64,000 nt of DNA from Xanthomonas translucens pv. cerealis (GCF_006838285.1 NZ_CP038228.1:1488001-1552000), one strand, 5' to 3'; counted from the stretch's first letter, positions 45,535-53,154 are shown. A program made the numbers and translations. Notes: generated by a model not told the origin, from the sequence alone.

Positions 45535-45744
45535 ATGGCGCGCGTCCTGACCTGCATTGATCCAGTGCCGGCGCAGGACGGCACCTGCACCACCACTGCT
45601 TGGCTGGATCAATCCAGCTGGGTGGACATGCTGCCCACCGTAGCGCAGGCAAACGAAGTGGGCGCGATGTTCTTCACCTCGGTGATGGCCGTCGCAGTCG
45701 CAAAACGCCTGCTTTTCCCACCTGAAGAGAGAGAAATCCGATGA
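45535..45744 (+). CDS. Small phage protein, minor coat candidate (69 aa)
   Basis: The ORF reads MARVLTCIDPVPAQDGTCTT then a hydrophobic segment VGAMFFTSVMAVAVAKRLLF. It lies between the ssDNA-binding and major coat genes, overlapping the latter by ATGA, as do minor virion or membrane proteins in related phages. Confidence 0.7.
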   Translation: MARVLTCIDPVPAQDGTCTTTAWLDQSSWVDMLPTVAQANEVGAMFFTSVMAVAVAKRLLFPPEEREIR

Positions 45745-45998
45745 ACAAGAACACCCGTGAAACCGCGTTGATCCGCGCCAAGGCTGTGGCCCGTTCGTTC
45801 CGCAACCGTGCTGTTGGCATGGTCGGTGCGTTCGGTCTGGTTCCCGCCTTCGCCATGGCTCAGGACGCTGCCGCATTCGATCCCAGCACGATCACCACGA
45901 AGATCGCCACTTATGCCGGCTACGCGCTGATTATCATCCTGGCCTTCGCTGCGGCGGTGTGGGGTCTGCGTGCGGCCGGCATCATCAAGAAAGGCTAA
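45741..45998 (+). CDS. Major coat protein (gpVIII-like)
   Basis: The 85-aa precursor has a long signal peptide ending AFAMA before QDAAAFDPSTI. The mature part is about 45 residues: acidic amphipathic start, membrane helix GYALIIILAFAAAVWGLRAA and a basic end GIIKKG. This is the architecture of inovirus major coat proteins. A terminator follows. Confidence 0.92.
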   Translation: MNKNTRETALIRAKAVARSFRNRAVGMVGAFGLVPAFAMAQDAAAFDPSTITTKIATYAGYALIIILAFAAAVWGLRAAGIIKKG

Positions 45999-46018
45999 TT
46001 TCGTCATCCGTCACGAAA
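45999..46018. promoter_or_regulatory. Phage palindrome after the major coat gene
   Basis: TTTCGTCATCCGTCACGAAA has 7-bp matching arms (TTTCGTxA/TxACGAAA) and sits between the coat stop codon and the terminator at 46028. Confidence 0.5.
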
Positions 46019-46027
46019 TGATTTACA

Positions 46028-46051
46028 GGGGCGGGCGACCGCCCCTTTTTT
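46028..46051 (+). terminator. Terminator after major coat gene
   Basis: GGGGCGG-GCGA-CCGCCCC is followed by TTTTTT. It separates the abundant coat transcript from the downstream minor genes, as in other inoviruses. Confidence 0.92.
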
Positions 46052-46065
46052 CTAGGGGAATTGCG

Positions 46066-46128
46066 ATGGAAGGTTTGGTGATGTTGCTGTGGTGGATCGT
46101 TCTCACCTCCGTTGCGGCGAGGGTGTGA
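46066..46128 (+). CDS. Very small hydrophobic protein, gpVII/gpIX candidate (20 aa)
   Basis: ATG 46066 gives MEGLVMLLWWIVLTSVAARV and a TGA that overlaps the adsorption-protein ATG (TGATG). It comes after the coat terminator. A single membrane helix, size and translational coupling fit a tip minor coat protein. A leader peptide for the adsorption gene is the alternative. Confidence 0.5.
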   Translation: MEGLVMLLWWIVLTSVAARV

Positions 46129-47636
46129 TGCGCTGGCTTGCTCGCTATTTCGCTCGCACCCTTGTTCGTCGTATAGTTTATTTATTGTCTATTATCGTTA
46201 TTTCATACTTTAGTTTTGGAACTGCTCGCGCGCAGCAATCTCTAAATTGTTCTGCAGACTACACCGAGCAAACGTCTAACGGTTGTGCTGATGAGGGTGA
46301 GGCATACGCAATGGCCTATGCTGCTTATGGGAAGTGGTCTTCTACAATTTCAGGTTCTACGGCCGCATGTGCGCCTGTCTATTCTTATTCTGGATCGCAG
46401 AAATTTTCTCTTAAGTTTACAGCCTCTTTTAATGGTGGGGCCTGCACTGCATTGACCTTGTACCGCGGCTTTGTTCCGGGCGCTACTTGTTCACAGCGAA
46501 ATACTAACAAGCTTGCTGATGCTGCGCAGTCTTATTCCTCTTCTGGTGTTAGTAATTGCATCGCTGGTTGTCAGGTGCAGGGCACTTCTTTTAGTACACA
46601 GACCGGTGGCGTTAATATTTATGGAATGAGGGATCGGACATATAACGGTCAAACTTGTAATTCGGCCAAGCCTGTTAATGATATTTCCCAGGTTCAGACT
46701 GATAAGGCTGATGCAAATAAGCCTAAAGCGCCTGAGTGTACTGCACTTGAATCCGGCCAGACGGCTTGCGTGAAAACAAATGGTGATTATTGCGCTACTT
46801 CTTCCACTGGTAAAACGTTCTGTTGGACTCCGCAGGAAACCGGCAAGAAAGCAGACGGTGCAGATGCGCAAGTTAAGTCCCCAAAGGGTGAGCCTGTGAC
46901 GCCGCCAATTGCTACTATTTCCGATCAGGAGTGGCAGCGTAAGGAAGGTCACCAGCAGACTTCATGCGTTAACACGACTTGCACCACGTACAACGTTACC
47001 AATTATTCTAGTGTGCCTTCTGGCACTTCTAAGAACTCAACTGGCGATAATACCGCCACGGGTAGCGGTAATACTTCCGGCAATGGATCAGCTGGTAAAG
47101 GCAGCAAGGACGGTGACGATGATGGTGATGGAGATAGCGCGTCCGATAGCGGCAACTGTATGTCGCCTCCTGCATGTACGGGAGACACGCTTAAGTGTCT
47201 TCACCTGAAATTTACCTGGAAAAACCAGTGTAACACCACGCATAACGAAGTGAGCAAGGGTGATAGCTGCGACTCTGGTGATGTGCCGGTTTGTGCTGGT
47301 TCTAGCTGCAAGGCCGAGGCGTATTCCCAGCTGCTGCAGCAATGGCGTGCTCGGTGCGACGGTGAGGCGATCCGCAAAGGCGTGGAAGGCGAAGCGGGGC
47401 AGGGCGACGGCGACGATGGGCAGGGTTCGATCTTGATCGGCGAGGGCGGTACAGGTGCATCGCTCAATGAGGGTTTGGTTACCTATGGCGCTGGCGCGCT
47501 GGGCTATGACTTCGATGTGGAGGGAGTGAAGTTCAAGATGCCCCAGGAGGTGCTTGACTTCGTTTCCATCCTGCGAGTGTTGATCATCGCCGCCGCTTCG
47601 ATCGCGGCTATCGGCATCATGAGGGGTAACGGATGA
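46128..47636 (+). CDS. Phage adsorption/minor tail protein (gpIII-like)
   Basis: The 502-aa protein has an N-terminal signal (IVYLLSIIVISYFSFGTARA), a Cys-rich N-domain with many Ser/Thr, a low-complexity linker (GSGNTSGNGSAGKGSKDGDD) and a C-terminal membrane anchor (ILRVLIIAAASIAAIGIM). This is the organisation of the receptor-binding tip protein. The first 850 bp are clearly AT-rich compared with the rest of the phage, suggesting exchange of the receptor-binding half. Confidence 0.88.
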   Translation: MRWLARYFARTLVRRIVYLLSIIVISYFSFGTARAQQSLNCSADYTEQTSNGCADEGEAYAMAYAAYGKWSSTISGSTAACAPVYSYSGSQKFSLKFTASFNGGACTALTLYRGFVPGATCSQRNTNKLADAAQSYSSSGVSNCIAGCQVQGTSFSTQTGGVNIYGMRDRTYNGQTCNSAKPVNDISQVQTDKADANKPKAPECTALESGQTACVKTNGDYCATSSTGKTFCWTPQETGKKADGADAQVKSPKGEPVTPPIATISDQEWQRKEGHQQTSCVNTTCTTYNVTNYSSVPSGTSKNSTGDNTATGSGNTSGNGSAGKGSKDGDDDGDGDSASDSGNCMSPPACTGDTLKCLHLKFTWKNQCNTTHNEVSKGDSCDSGDVPVCAGSSCKAEAYSQLLQQWRARCDGEAIRKGVEGEAGQGDGDDGQGSILIGEGGTGASLNEGLVTYGAGALGYDFDVEGVKFKMPQEVLDFVSILRVLIIAAASIAAIGIMRGNG

Positions 47637-47923
47637 GCCTATTTACTGAGGGCCTCGGTGTTTGGCTGTCGAAGATCATCATCACCAAGGCCGCCCGTTG
47701 GGTGACCAAGACTTTTTTTGGACTCGGCATTGGGCTTGGCAGCTATGCGCTTATCTTGCAACCGCTGCTTGATTGGGCGATGGTCAAGTGGCAATCCATG
47801 CCCGGAAATATTGCCGGTTGGTTGCACGCGCTCGGCATCGACATTGCTGTGTCAATCCTTCTCAGCGCCTACGGGTTCAAGGGTACTGAGCGTCTATTCC
47901 TTCGCAAGCGAGATTTGCCATGA
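47633..47923 (+). CDS. gpVI-like DUF2523 membrane protein
   Basis: The 96-aa protein has hydrophobic helices (FFGLGIGLGSYALILQPLLD, ALGIDIAVSILLSAYGF) and overlaps both neighbours by 4 bp. It lies between the adsorption and Zot genes, the standard place of gpVI/DUF2523 proteins that cap the virion and help release it. Confidence 0.85.
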   Translation: MSLFTEGLGVWLSKIIITKAARWVTKTFFGLGIGLGSYALILQPLLDWAMVKWQSMPGNIAGWLHALGIDIAVSILLSAYGFKGTERLFLRKRDLP

Positions 47924-49116
47924 GCATATATAAAACAGCGGCCATGTCGCTGCTTACTGGTATTCTTGGCAGCGGCAAAACCCTGCGCGCTGTGCAGTTG
48001 ATGACCGACGCTATCAAGGAGGGCGAAAAGGTCTATCAGTCTGGGTTCAAGGGTCTGGCCGTTTCCGGCGTGGTCGATTGGGAAGATCCACGGCAGTGGC
48101 AGCAGTTGCCTCCCGGTGCGATCCTCTTTGTCGATGAGGCGCAGAAGTGGTTCGGCGAGCGTCGCGCAGGCTATGCGCCTGACTATCTCAAGGCCATGAA
48201 CACGATGCGCGGTGAGGAAGGTGTGCGCATGGTGTTGCTGACCCAGCACCCCAAGTACCTCGACAGCCATATCAAGGATCTTGTTGGCTGTCATGAACAC
48301 TTGCTGCGCGAGTCTGGCAAGTTGTCGTCCAAGCTGTACCGCACCGACGAAATCATGGAAGACCCGCGCAGCCCTCGCGGACGCTCCAAGGCCGACACCG
48401 AGACGTTCCGTTTCCCCATCGAGACGGCTGGCAAGCTGTATGTTTCTGCGAATAGCGATCACACGATCAAGTACCGCATGCCTGCCCTGGTCAAGAAGGC
48501 GATCATCATCGGTGGAGCGGGTGCGTTACTGCTCGGCGGCGCGTGGTTCTTCCTGTTCCGGACCGCCTACAGCGAGATTGATAAGTCCAAGCAGCAGGGC
48601 GCCTCCGCCGCCCCCGCGACGGCCACGCCGGAGCGAGGCGGCGGTGGTGTCCCTGCTGGTACGTCGCAGCCTGATCGCGTGGCGATCCGGACGGGGAGTG
48701 ACTACGTTGCCGCGATCACGCCCCAGGTTCAGGACGTGCCGTGGTCGGCGCCAGCGTACTTGGGCCGGCCCATCGTTTCCGATCCTCACGTGTATTGCAT
48801 GAGCACGGTAAACAGTTGCCGGTGCGTCACTGAGCAGAATACCCGGCTCGTTGTCCGCGATGACGTGTGTCGGGAGATTGCGAGGAACGGCGAGCCTTAT
48901 AACCCCTTCAAGGCGCCCTCCCAGCATGTGCAGACGGCGATTGCATCCCAGGATAGCGCCCAGGGTAGCGGGGGAGACCGTGCCGCCCATTCTCCTGCTT
49001 CTGCGGGCGTTCCTGGCTCTGTCATATCCAAGCAGACCCGCGCCCTGGGCACGTTTCCGGAGTCGAAGCCCTACAGCACCACTTCGGTAACGCCTGCCAC
49101 CACATTGGATATGTAA
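47920..49116 (+). CDS. zot: Zot-domain assembly ATPase (gpI-like)
   Basis: The 398-aa protein has a Walker A motif in LLTGILGSGKTLRAVQLM (about residues 11-28), Walker B in GAILFVDEAQKWFG, a single membrane helix (AIIIGGAGALLLGGAWFFLF) near residue 195 and a Pro/Ala-rich periplasmic tail with two cysteines in YCMSTVNSCRCVT. This inner-membrane motor threads phage DNA through the assembly complex. Confidence 0.93.
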   Translation: MSIYKTAAMSLLTGILGSGKTLRAVQLMTDAIKEGEKVYQSGFKGLAVSGVVDWEDPRQWQQLPPGAILFVDEAQKWFGERRAGYAPDYLKAMNTMRGEEGVRMVLLTQHPKYLDSHIKDLVGCHEHLLRESGKLSSKLYRTDEIMEDPRSPRGRSKADTETFRFPIETAGKLYVSANSDHTIKYRMPALVKKAIIIGGAGALLLGGAWFFLFRTAYSEIDKSKQQGASAAPATATPERGGGGVPAGTSQPDRVAIRTGSDYVAAITPQVQDVPWSAPAYLGRPIVSDPHVYCMSTVNSCRCVTEQNTRLVVRDDVCREIARNGEPYNPFKAPSQHVQTAIASQDSAQGSGGDRAAHSPASAGVPGSVISKQTRALGTFPESKPYSTTSVTPATTLDM

Positions 49117-49222
49117 TTTCGTGACGCGTCACTTATAACTAACGATCATTAGACATTCGTGACGCGTCACGATAATATATCACCATCGACAGACAGCGGG
49201 GATTGCGTGATGCGTGACGAAA
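49117..49222. promoter_or_regulatory. Cluster of phage palindromes upstream of the small regulator
   Basis: CGTGACGCGTCAC occurs at 49120-49132 and, with a fuller arm, at 49155-49173. A half-related copy CGTGATGCGTGACGAAA spans the start codon region (49206-49222). The first two are 38 bp apart in an AT-rich region that looks like a promoter. They probably form an autoregulatory operator. Confidence 0.65.
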
Positions 49223-49482
49223 AAGACCCTGGCACCTTGGAAATGCCGCTCAAGCGTCGGCGTGGCCGTCCACCTGTCGGCAATGCGGCCATGACCCCTG
49301 CCCAGCGTGCGGCGAACTATCGTTTCAACCGGAAGATGGCTGCGCAGGCTGCATACCGCAAAGAGGTTTCCGACGCTGCCATGATCGATGCGTTGCGCGA
49401 TGCGATGGCCCGCGGTGAAGCCGACTATGCGCTCAAGCTCTTGGCTGATTTGCGCGTCCGCGTGCAGGCATCTAAAGCGTAA
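49210..49482 (+). CDS. Small basic phage protein, possible regulator (90 aa)
   Basis: From ATG 49210 it reads MRDEKDPGTLEMPLKRRRGR then PPVGNAAMTPAQRAANYRFN. The basic GRPP-type hook followed by an RxxxYRxN helix suggests DNA binding. The gene is bracketed by copies of the palindrome TTTCGTGAYGCGTCACGAAA on both sides, so it may encode the protein that reads them. This link is inference. Confidence 0.6.
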   Translation: MRDEKDPGTLEMPLKRRRGRPPVGNAAMTPAQRAANYRFNRKMAAQAAYRKEVSDAAMIDALRDAMARGEADYALKLLADLRVRVQASKA

Positions 49483-49494
49483 CGCGTCACGAAA
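49477..49494. promoter_or_regulatory. Phage palindrome at the 3' end of the small regulator gene
   Basis: GCGTAACGCGTCACGAAA overlaps the stop codon of the 49210-49482 gene. It belongs to the family with copies at 43652, 45999, 49120, 49155 and 50262. Confidence 0.55.
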
Positions 49495-49512
49495 GTAGCT
49501 ACCGCCTGGATT

Positions 49513-49531
49513 GTGGGGGCAGCGCCCCCAC
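49513..49531. other. Phage intergenic hairpin 1
   Basis: GTGGGGGC-AGC-GCCCCCAC is followed by GGATACGCTTCACGCATCACC. A similar hairpin plus TATACGCTCATCCCGCC occurs at 50132. Without a T-run it is not a terminator; an origin or packaging-signal role is possible. Confidence 0.5.
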
Positions 49532-49717
49532 GGATACGCTTCACGCATCACCCGCGCCGTGGACGCCTCGGCCCACGCCCTGGTCGTCCTGCCGTGTGCC
49601 TCCCGGCATCAACACGACCACTCCCCACTGATGACCGCTTTTCCTCCTGCCGGCGTCGCAGTTGTCTAAGCGTGGCATGACGCTGTCCGATATGATCCAG
49701 GCTACAAGGGGGAGTTC

Positions 49718-50125
49718 ATGGACGTTCGCGTATTTGCCGTAATTTTGGCGCTCATCATCGCGCCTTCGCATGCGCAGCAGGTTTACAAGTGCGTCAGCGG
49801 AAAGCAGGTGTCCTATCAGTCCGCACCATGCGCAACGGGGCAGGCGGCCAAGGCATGGGATGCCACGCCCGTTGCCGAACCTTCCAATGCTGAGCGCTGG
49901 CGGCTTTACCGGATTCAGCAGCAATTGGACCGGCGTTATGCAGCTGATCGCGCGGCTCTTTCTGCGGGTAGCGGATATGGCGCCAGTGTTCCTAGTGAAC
50001 AATCTAGCTATGCCTGTCAGTCTGCCAAGCGTCAGCGCGCCGTCGTTTATGAGGCTGCTGGATTAAAGCGTTCATTTCAGCTTTCTAGCCAGCAGGATGA
50101 GCAGGTTCGCAATGCGTGCAAGTGA
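49718..50125 (+). CDS. Exported DUF4124-type protein (135 aa)
   Basis: The ORF opens with a signal peptide (MDVRVFAVILALIIAPSHA) followed by QQVYKCVSGKQVSYQSAPCA, the compact Cys-containing DUF4124 motif, then a Gln/Arg/Ser-rich tail. Such cargo-like genes often sit at the right end of Xanthomonas inoviruses. Role unknown; it acts in the periplasm. Confidence 0.8.
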   Translation: MDVRVFAVILALIIAPSHAQQVYKCVSGKQVSYQSAPCATGQAAKAWDATPVAEPSNAERWRLYRIQQQLDRRYAADRAALSAGSGYGASVPSEQSSYACQSAKRQRAVVYEAAGLKRSFQLSSQQDEQVRNACK

Positions 50126-50131
50126 TCGGGT

Positions 50132-50150
50132 GCAGGGGCTTGCCCCCTGC
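50132..50150. other. Phage intergenic hairpin 2
   Basis: GCAGGGG-CTTGC-CCCCTGC is followed by GTATACGCTCATCCCGCC. It pairs with hairpin 1 as a repeated structure flanking the DUF4124 gene. Confidence 0.5.
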
Positions 50151-50158
50151 GTATACGC

Positions 50159-50512
50159 TCATCCCGCCATTGATCCGAAGTGGCGATCCCGCCAGCTTGC
50201 AAGGTCAACGACAACAACCTTCACCATCGACTGCTGACGTGCTTTCCTGGCAAGGTTCCGATTTCGTGTTGCGTCACGTAAGTCTGTGGCATCTGCGCGC
50301 CATAGCAGGCCGCGTAGTCGGCGTTCGGGGATCCGTTCGCCAGACGGTGCGACCAGATCCCGGCCAGCCAGTCGCCAGCCAGTCCATGGGCCGTGCAGAT
50401 CCACGTGGTTGTCGATGATGTGCCGCGCGTGGGCCTGGGCGCACTGGTTCGGGCAGGGTTCGCCGGCAGTCCAACATGGTGGCCGCCGGTCGATGTTGTA
50501 GCTGTCGCTCAT
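50159..50512 (-). CDS. Minus-strand phage protein of unknown function (117 aa)
   Basis: The ORF opens MSDSYNIDRRPPCWTAGEPC then PNQCAQAHARHIIDNHVDLH and continues with WRLAGRDLVAPSGERIPERR. The Cys/His content (CWTAGEPCPNxC...H...H) suggests metal binding. In the circular phage its ATG would overlap the stop of the regulator by ATGA, so it is normally the second gene of the leftward operon. Integration separates the two. Confidence 0.7.
   Translation of the reverse strand: MSDSYNIDRRPPCWTAGEPCPNQCAQAHARHIIDNHVDLHGPWTGWRLAGRDLVAPSGERIPERRLRGLLWRADATDLRDATRNRNLARKARQQSMVKVVVVDLASWRDRHFGSMAG
50262..50280. promoter_or_regulatory. Phage palindrome inside the minus-strand gene
   Basis: TTTCGTGTTGCGTCACGTA lies within the 50159-50512 coding sequence and belongs to the same palindrome family. 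Confidence 0.45.
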
Positions 50513-50609
50513 GCTGCGAGTTCCGTTTCGCTAGGGGAACGCCTGGGCAAGCAAGACTTGATCCACATCCAAATCCAGCGCGCTCGCACTCGTGCTGCTC
50601 GTAGTGCGT

Positions 50610-50637
50610 ATTTCGCATAATGTATATTATGTTGAAT
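50610..50637. other. Right attachment site, complete dif-like sequence
   Basis: The 28-bp site has XerC arm ATTTCGCATAA, centre TGTATA and XerD arm TTATGTTGAAT, essentially the Xanthomonas dif pattern. It shares the 15-base core with the left site and probably marks or restores the chromosomal dif, although proof needs the genome context. Confidence 0.8.
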
Positions 50638-50639
50638 TC

Positions 50640-51484
50640 CGTGCGCTGTACTACGCTGGGCTGCTGCGGCTCTTGCTGGAATCGCTCTTGCATACCAGGG
50701 AACCTCCCCGAGGTCAAGGATCGCTTGTGGTTGTACCAGTCCACCCAATCCAGTGTGGCCAGTTCGACGTCCTGGCAATTGCGCCATTGAGCGCCGATGG
50801 ATCACTTCTGCCTTGTACAACCCGTTGATCGTCTCAGCTAGCGCGTTGTTGTAACTGTCGCCGACGCTGCCCACCGACGGCTCGATTGCAGGTTGCCGCC
50901 AGACCTTGCGCACGCCGTACACCTGCCAGTTCTCTTCCCACAACCGCCGGATCTGCGAGCGCAGCGCCCGATCGCTACACCTGCGATTGGGCCGCAGGCC
51001 CGCGCCAGCTTGCCGCCCCGCGTGGCGGTACTACGTCGACGGAGCAACCTGCAGCACCTTACAGATCGGCTCGACCCCGTAGACGTCACGATGTTCGCCC
51101 ACGAACCTGTCAGGGCTCGAAGCGGCGGTCGAGTTCCGCCAGGGCAAAATACCCGCTGGCTTTGCGCAGGATCTCGTTGGTCTGCCGCAGCTTACGGTTC
51201 TCCCGCAGCAGTGTCTTCAACTGCGCACGCTCGTCCATGCTCAAACCCGAACGCTCGCCGGCATCACGTTCGGCCTGCCGCACCCAATTTCACAGCGTCT
51301 GGGCCGAACAGCCAATCTTCCCTGCAATGGACTCGATCGCTGACCACTGCGAGCCGTACTCCCCCTGGTGCTCCCGCACCCACCAGACGAACCGCACGCT
51401 CACGCACTTCCGCTGAATACTTCGTCTTGCTTATCGCTCCATCTTCTCAAGAGTTGGAGCCTCCAGGAATTCCGGGGCGGTTCA
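50640..51484 (-). mobile_element. Degenerate IS3-family element
   Basis: The right end carries the IS3-type terminal repeat (GCCTCCAGGAATTCCGGGGC then GGTTCA, 51459-51484). OrfA (about 51125-51420, minus) reads ERAQLKTLLRENRKLRQTNE and ILRKASGYFALAELDRRFEP but has a TGA within QTL*NWVRQAERDAG. OrfB jumps from NWQVYGVRKVWRQ to EPSVGSVGDSYNNALAETIN, so its centre is deleted. The element is inactive and abuts the dif-like site. Confidence 0.8.
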
Positions 51485-51540
51485 GTTCCTAGAATGGCTT
51501 ATAGCGATTTTTGACCTTACTTTGTGCTCATCCTCGATGC

Positions 51541-51562
51541 CAGTTGTTGTCATAAGCAACTG
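51541..51562. promoter_or_regulatory. Inverted repeat ahead of the chorismate operon
   Basis: CAGTTG-N10-CAACTG (near-perfect 8-bp arms) lies a few bases before the ATG at 51568, in the short promoter region after the IS3 end. It is a candidate operator, possibly for the TrpR-like protein at 60725; the sequence is not the classical trp operator. Confidence 0.4.
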
Positions 51563-51567
51563 CAACT

Positions 51568-53154
51568 ATGGAAAGCGACTGGGCCGTGAGTGAATCGCAC
51601 ATATCAAGCGGGCACTTGCAGTGGCCACATCTTCCGATGTACTCTTGTACCGGTACACAGATACAGGAAACCTTGGCCGTGCTAGATCTGGTCGCCACTA
51701 CACTTACGTTGCAGCTTCCAAAGCGTGCGTTTCTAGAACTTGGCCTGCCTATTTACGAGGCCTTGTCGGAGCGCTTCCCAAGAAGCGAAATGGTTCTGCT
51801 CGAATCCCTTGGCCGAACTTCAGACGCTCGTTCTACGCTAGTTGCTGCTGATCCACTTCTCACGATCGAGGTTCGTGGGATTTGCGTTCGCCTTACTGGC
51901 ACGGACGTCGTGCTTGAAGCCATCGCGCCACATCTTCATTGCTTTGCATGCGAATACGCCAATCAAGCGCGGCACTACACCTTGCCGTCCCGCCGAGAGC
52001 TGTGGAATTTTTTGCGACAGCTCGAAAGAGCATTTTCTGTATCTGGACAACAGGGTGAAGTCCCGCTCGCGTTGTTCGGCTATTGGGGCTACGAAACCAT
52101 CAGTTATATCGAGCCGGTCCTCGGGCAAAGCGATGATGCTCAGCGCGGCCCCGATATTGCGCTCGGCTTGTACAGAACCCTGGTTTCGCTTCAGGAGGAC
52201 GTAGCAACGGTAACCCACTATGGTGTGGTAGAAGAAGACGCAGTCTCGGCAGCAAGCATTGCTGCGCTTTGCGAGGAGGCTGCGGTTTGCCCGCCTGAGC
52301 GTCAGGACGTGGTTTGTACCACCTTTGAACTGCACTACGAAACCACACGCGAAGCCTATTTAGGGAAGTGTCGTCAAGCACTGACACACATCGGCTTAGG
52401 AGATGTTTATCAGATCCAGATCGGTCAAAAGCTGACGATCCAGTCGGGGATGTCACCCCTGCAACTATATAAACGATTGCGCGAGAGAAATCCATCGCCA
52501 TACATGTATCTCTTCACCGCAGGTAGCCGGACAGTGGTAGGGGCCAGTCCAGAGCTTTTTGTGCGCACCGAAGGGCAGAGAATCGTAATGCGCCCCATTG
52601 CCGGAACTGTCGGAAAGGCTGGCGGCCTTTCTGGCGAACAAGCCAAAGCCATCCTTCATGGTTCGGAAAAGGAAGTCGCCGAGCACCTGATGTTGGTGGA
52701 TCTGTGTCGAAACGACATCTGCCGAACATGTCTCCCGCACTCGCTTAATGTGACCGAACTGATGGCTATTGAGGAGTACTCCCATGTCTATCACATGGTT
52801 TCGAACGTAAGCGGCGAAGTTGACAGGGAGCGCGACAAATACGACGTGTTTATGCTTGCATTCCCAGCAGGGACCATGACGGGAACCCCTAAGATTCGCG
52901 CGATAGAGCTCATCGATTCGATCGAGGATAGTGCTCGTGAGCAGTACGCCGGAGCTGTCGGACTCATCGGAATCGGAAACAATTATCTCAACACCGCACT
53001 CTGCATTCGTAGTGCGGTGTTTCATGATGGCGTCTACACGCTTAGGGCTTCGGCTGGCATCGTTGCGGATTCTGTTCCAGAAAGCGAATACCGCGAGACG
53101 CTACATAAGCTGGGCTCCGTATTTAATGCGATAACCGACCAGGAGTTGGCATGA
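51568..53154 (+). CDS. Anthranilate-synthase-type chorismate-utilising component I
   Basis: The 528-aa protein is a complete TrpE/PabB-family enzyme. The N-terminal domain has the LLES motif (residues 77-80) used for tryptophan feedback in TrpE. The C-terminal domain has VYQIQIGQKLTI, RPIAGTVGKAGG, LMLVDLCRNDI, YSHVYHMVSNVSG and FPAGTMTGTPKIRAIELID. The PIAGT motif carries Ala where PabB has the catalytic Lys (PIKGT), pointing to anthranilate or ADIC rather than PABA. It overlaps its glutaminase partner by ATGA. It is first in a seven- or eight-gene operon, starting 83 bp after an IS3 end. Confidence 0.9.
   Translation: MESDWAVSESHISSGHLQWPHLPMYSCTGTQIQETLAVLDLVATTLTLQLPKRAFLELGLPIYEALSERFPRSEMVLLESLGRTSDARSTLVAADPLLTIEVRGICVRLTGTDVVLEAIAPHLHCFACEYANQARHYTLPSRRELWNFLRQLERAFSVSGQQGEVPLALFGYWGYETISYIEPVLGQSDDAQRGPDIALGLYRTLVSLQEDVATVTHYGVVEEDAVSAASIAALCEEAAVCPPERQDVVCTTFELHYETTREAYLGKCRQALTHIGLGDVYQIQIGQKLTIQSGMSPLQLYKRLRERNPSPYMYLFTAGSRTVVGASPELFVRTEGQRIVMRPIAGTVGKAGGLSGEQAKAILHGSEKEVAEHLMLVDLCRNDICRTCLPHSLNVTELMAIEEYSHVYHMVSNVSGEVDRERDKYDVFMLAFPAGTMTGTPKIRAIELIDSIEDSAREQYAGAVGLIGIGNNYLNTALCIRSAVFHDGVYTLRASAGIVADSVPESEYRETLHKLGSVFNAITDQELA

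Larger units (their letters stand above)
42927..50626 (+). mobile_element. Filamentous (inovirus) prophage integrated at a dif-like site
   Basis: The 7.7-kb unit is bounded by the 15-base core TTCGCATAATGTATA at 42927-42941 and 50612-50626. It contains the inovirus set in order: regulator (minus), small ORFs, replication initiator, ssDNA-binding protein, coat proteins, adsorption protein, gpVI-like protein, Zot/gpI, regulator-like ORF, DUF4124 protein and a minus-strand gene. Size and order fit Xanthomonas Cf/XacF1-type phages that use host XerCD for integration. All structural frames are intact, so it may be inducible. Confidence 0.92.

Noticed and set aside
49541-50002. 153-aa minus-strand phage frame
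   Set aside because: It is opposite the clearly coding DUF4124 gene and has no recognisable features.
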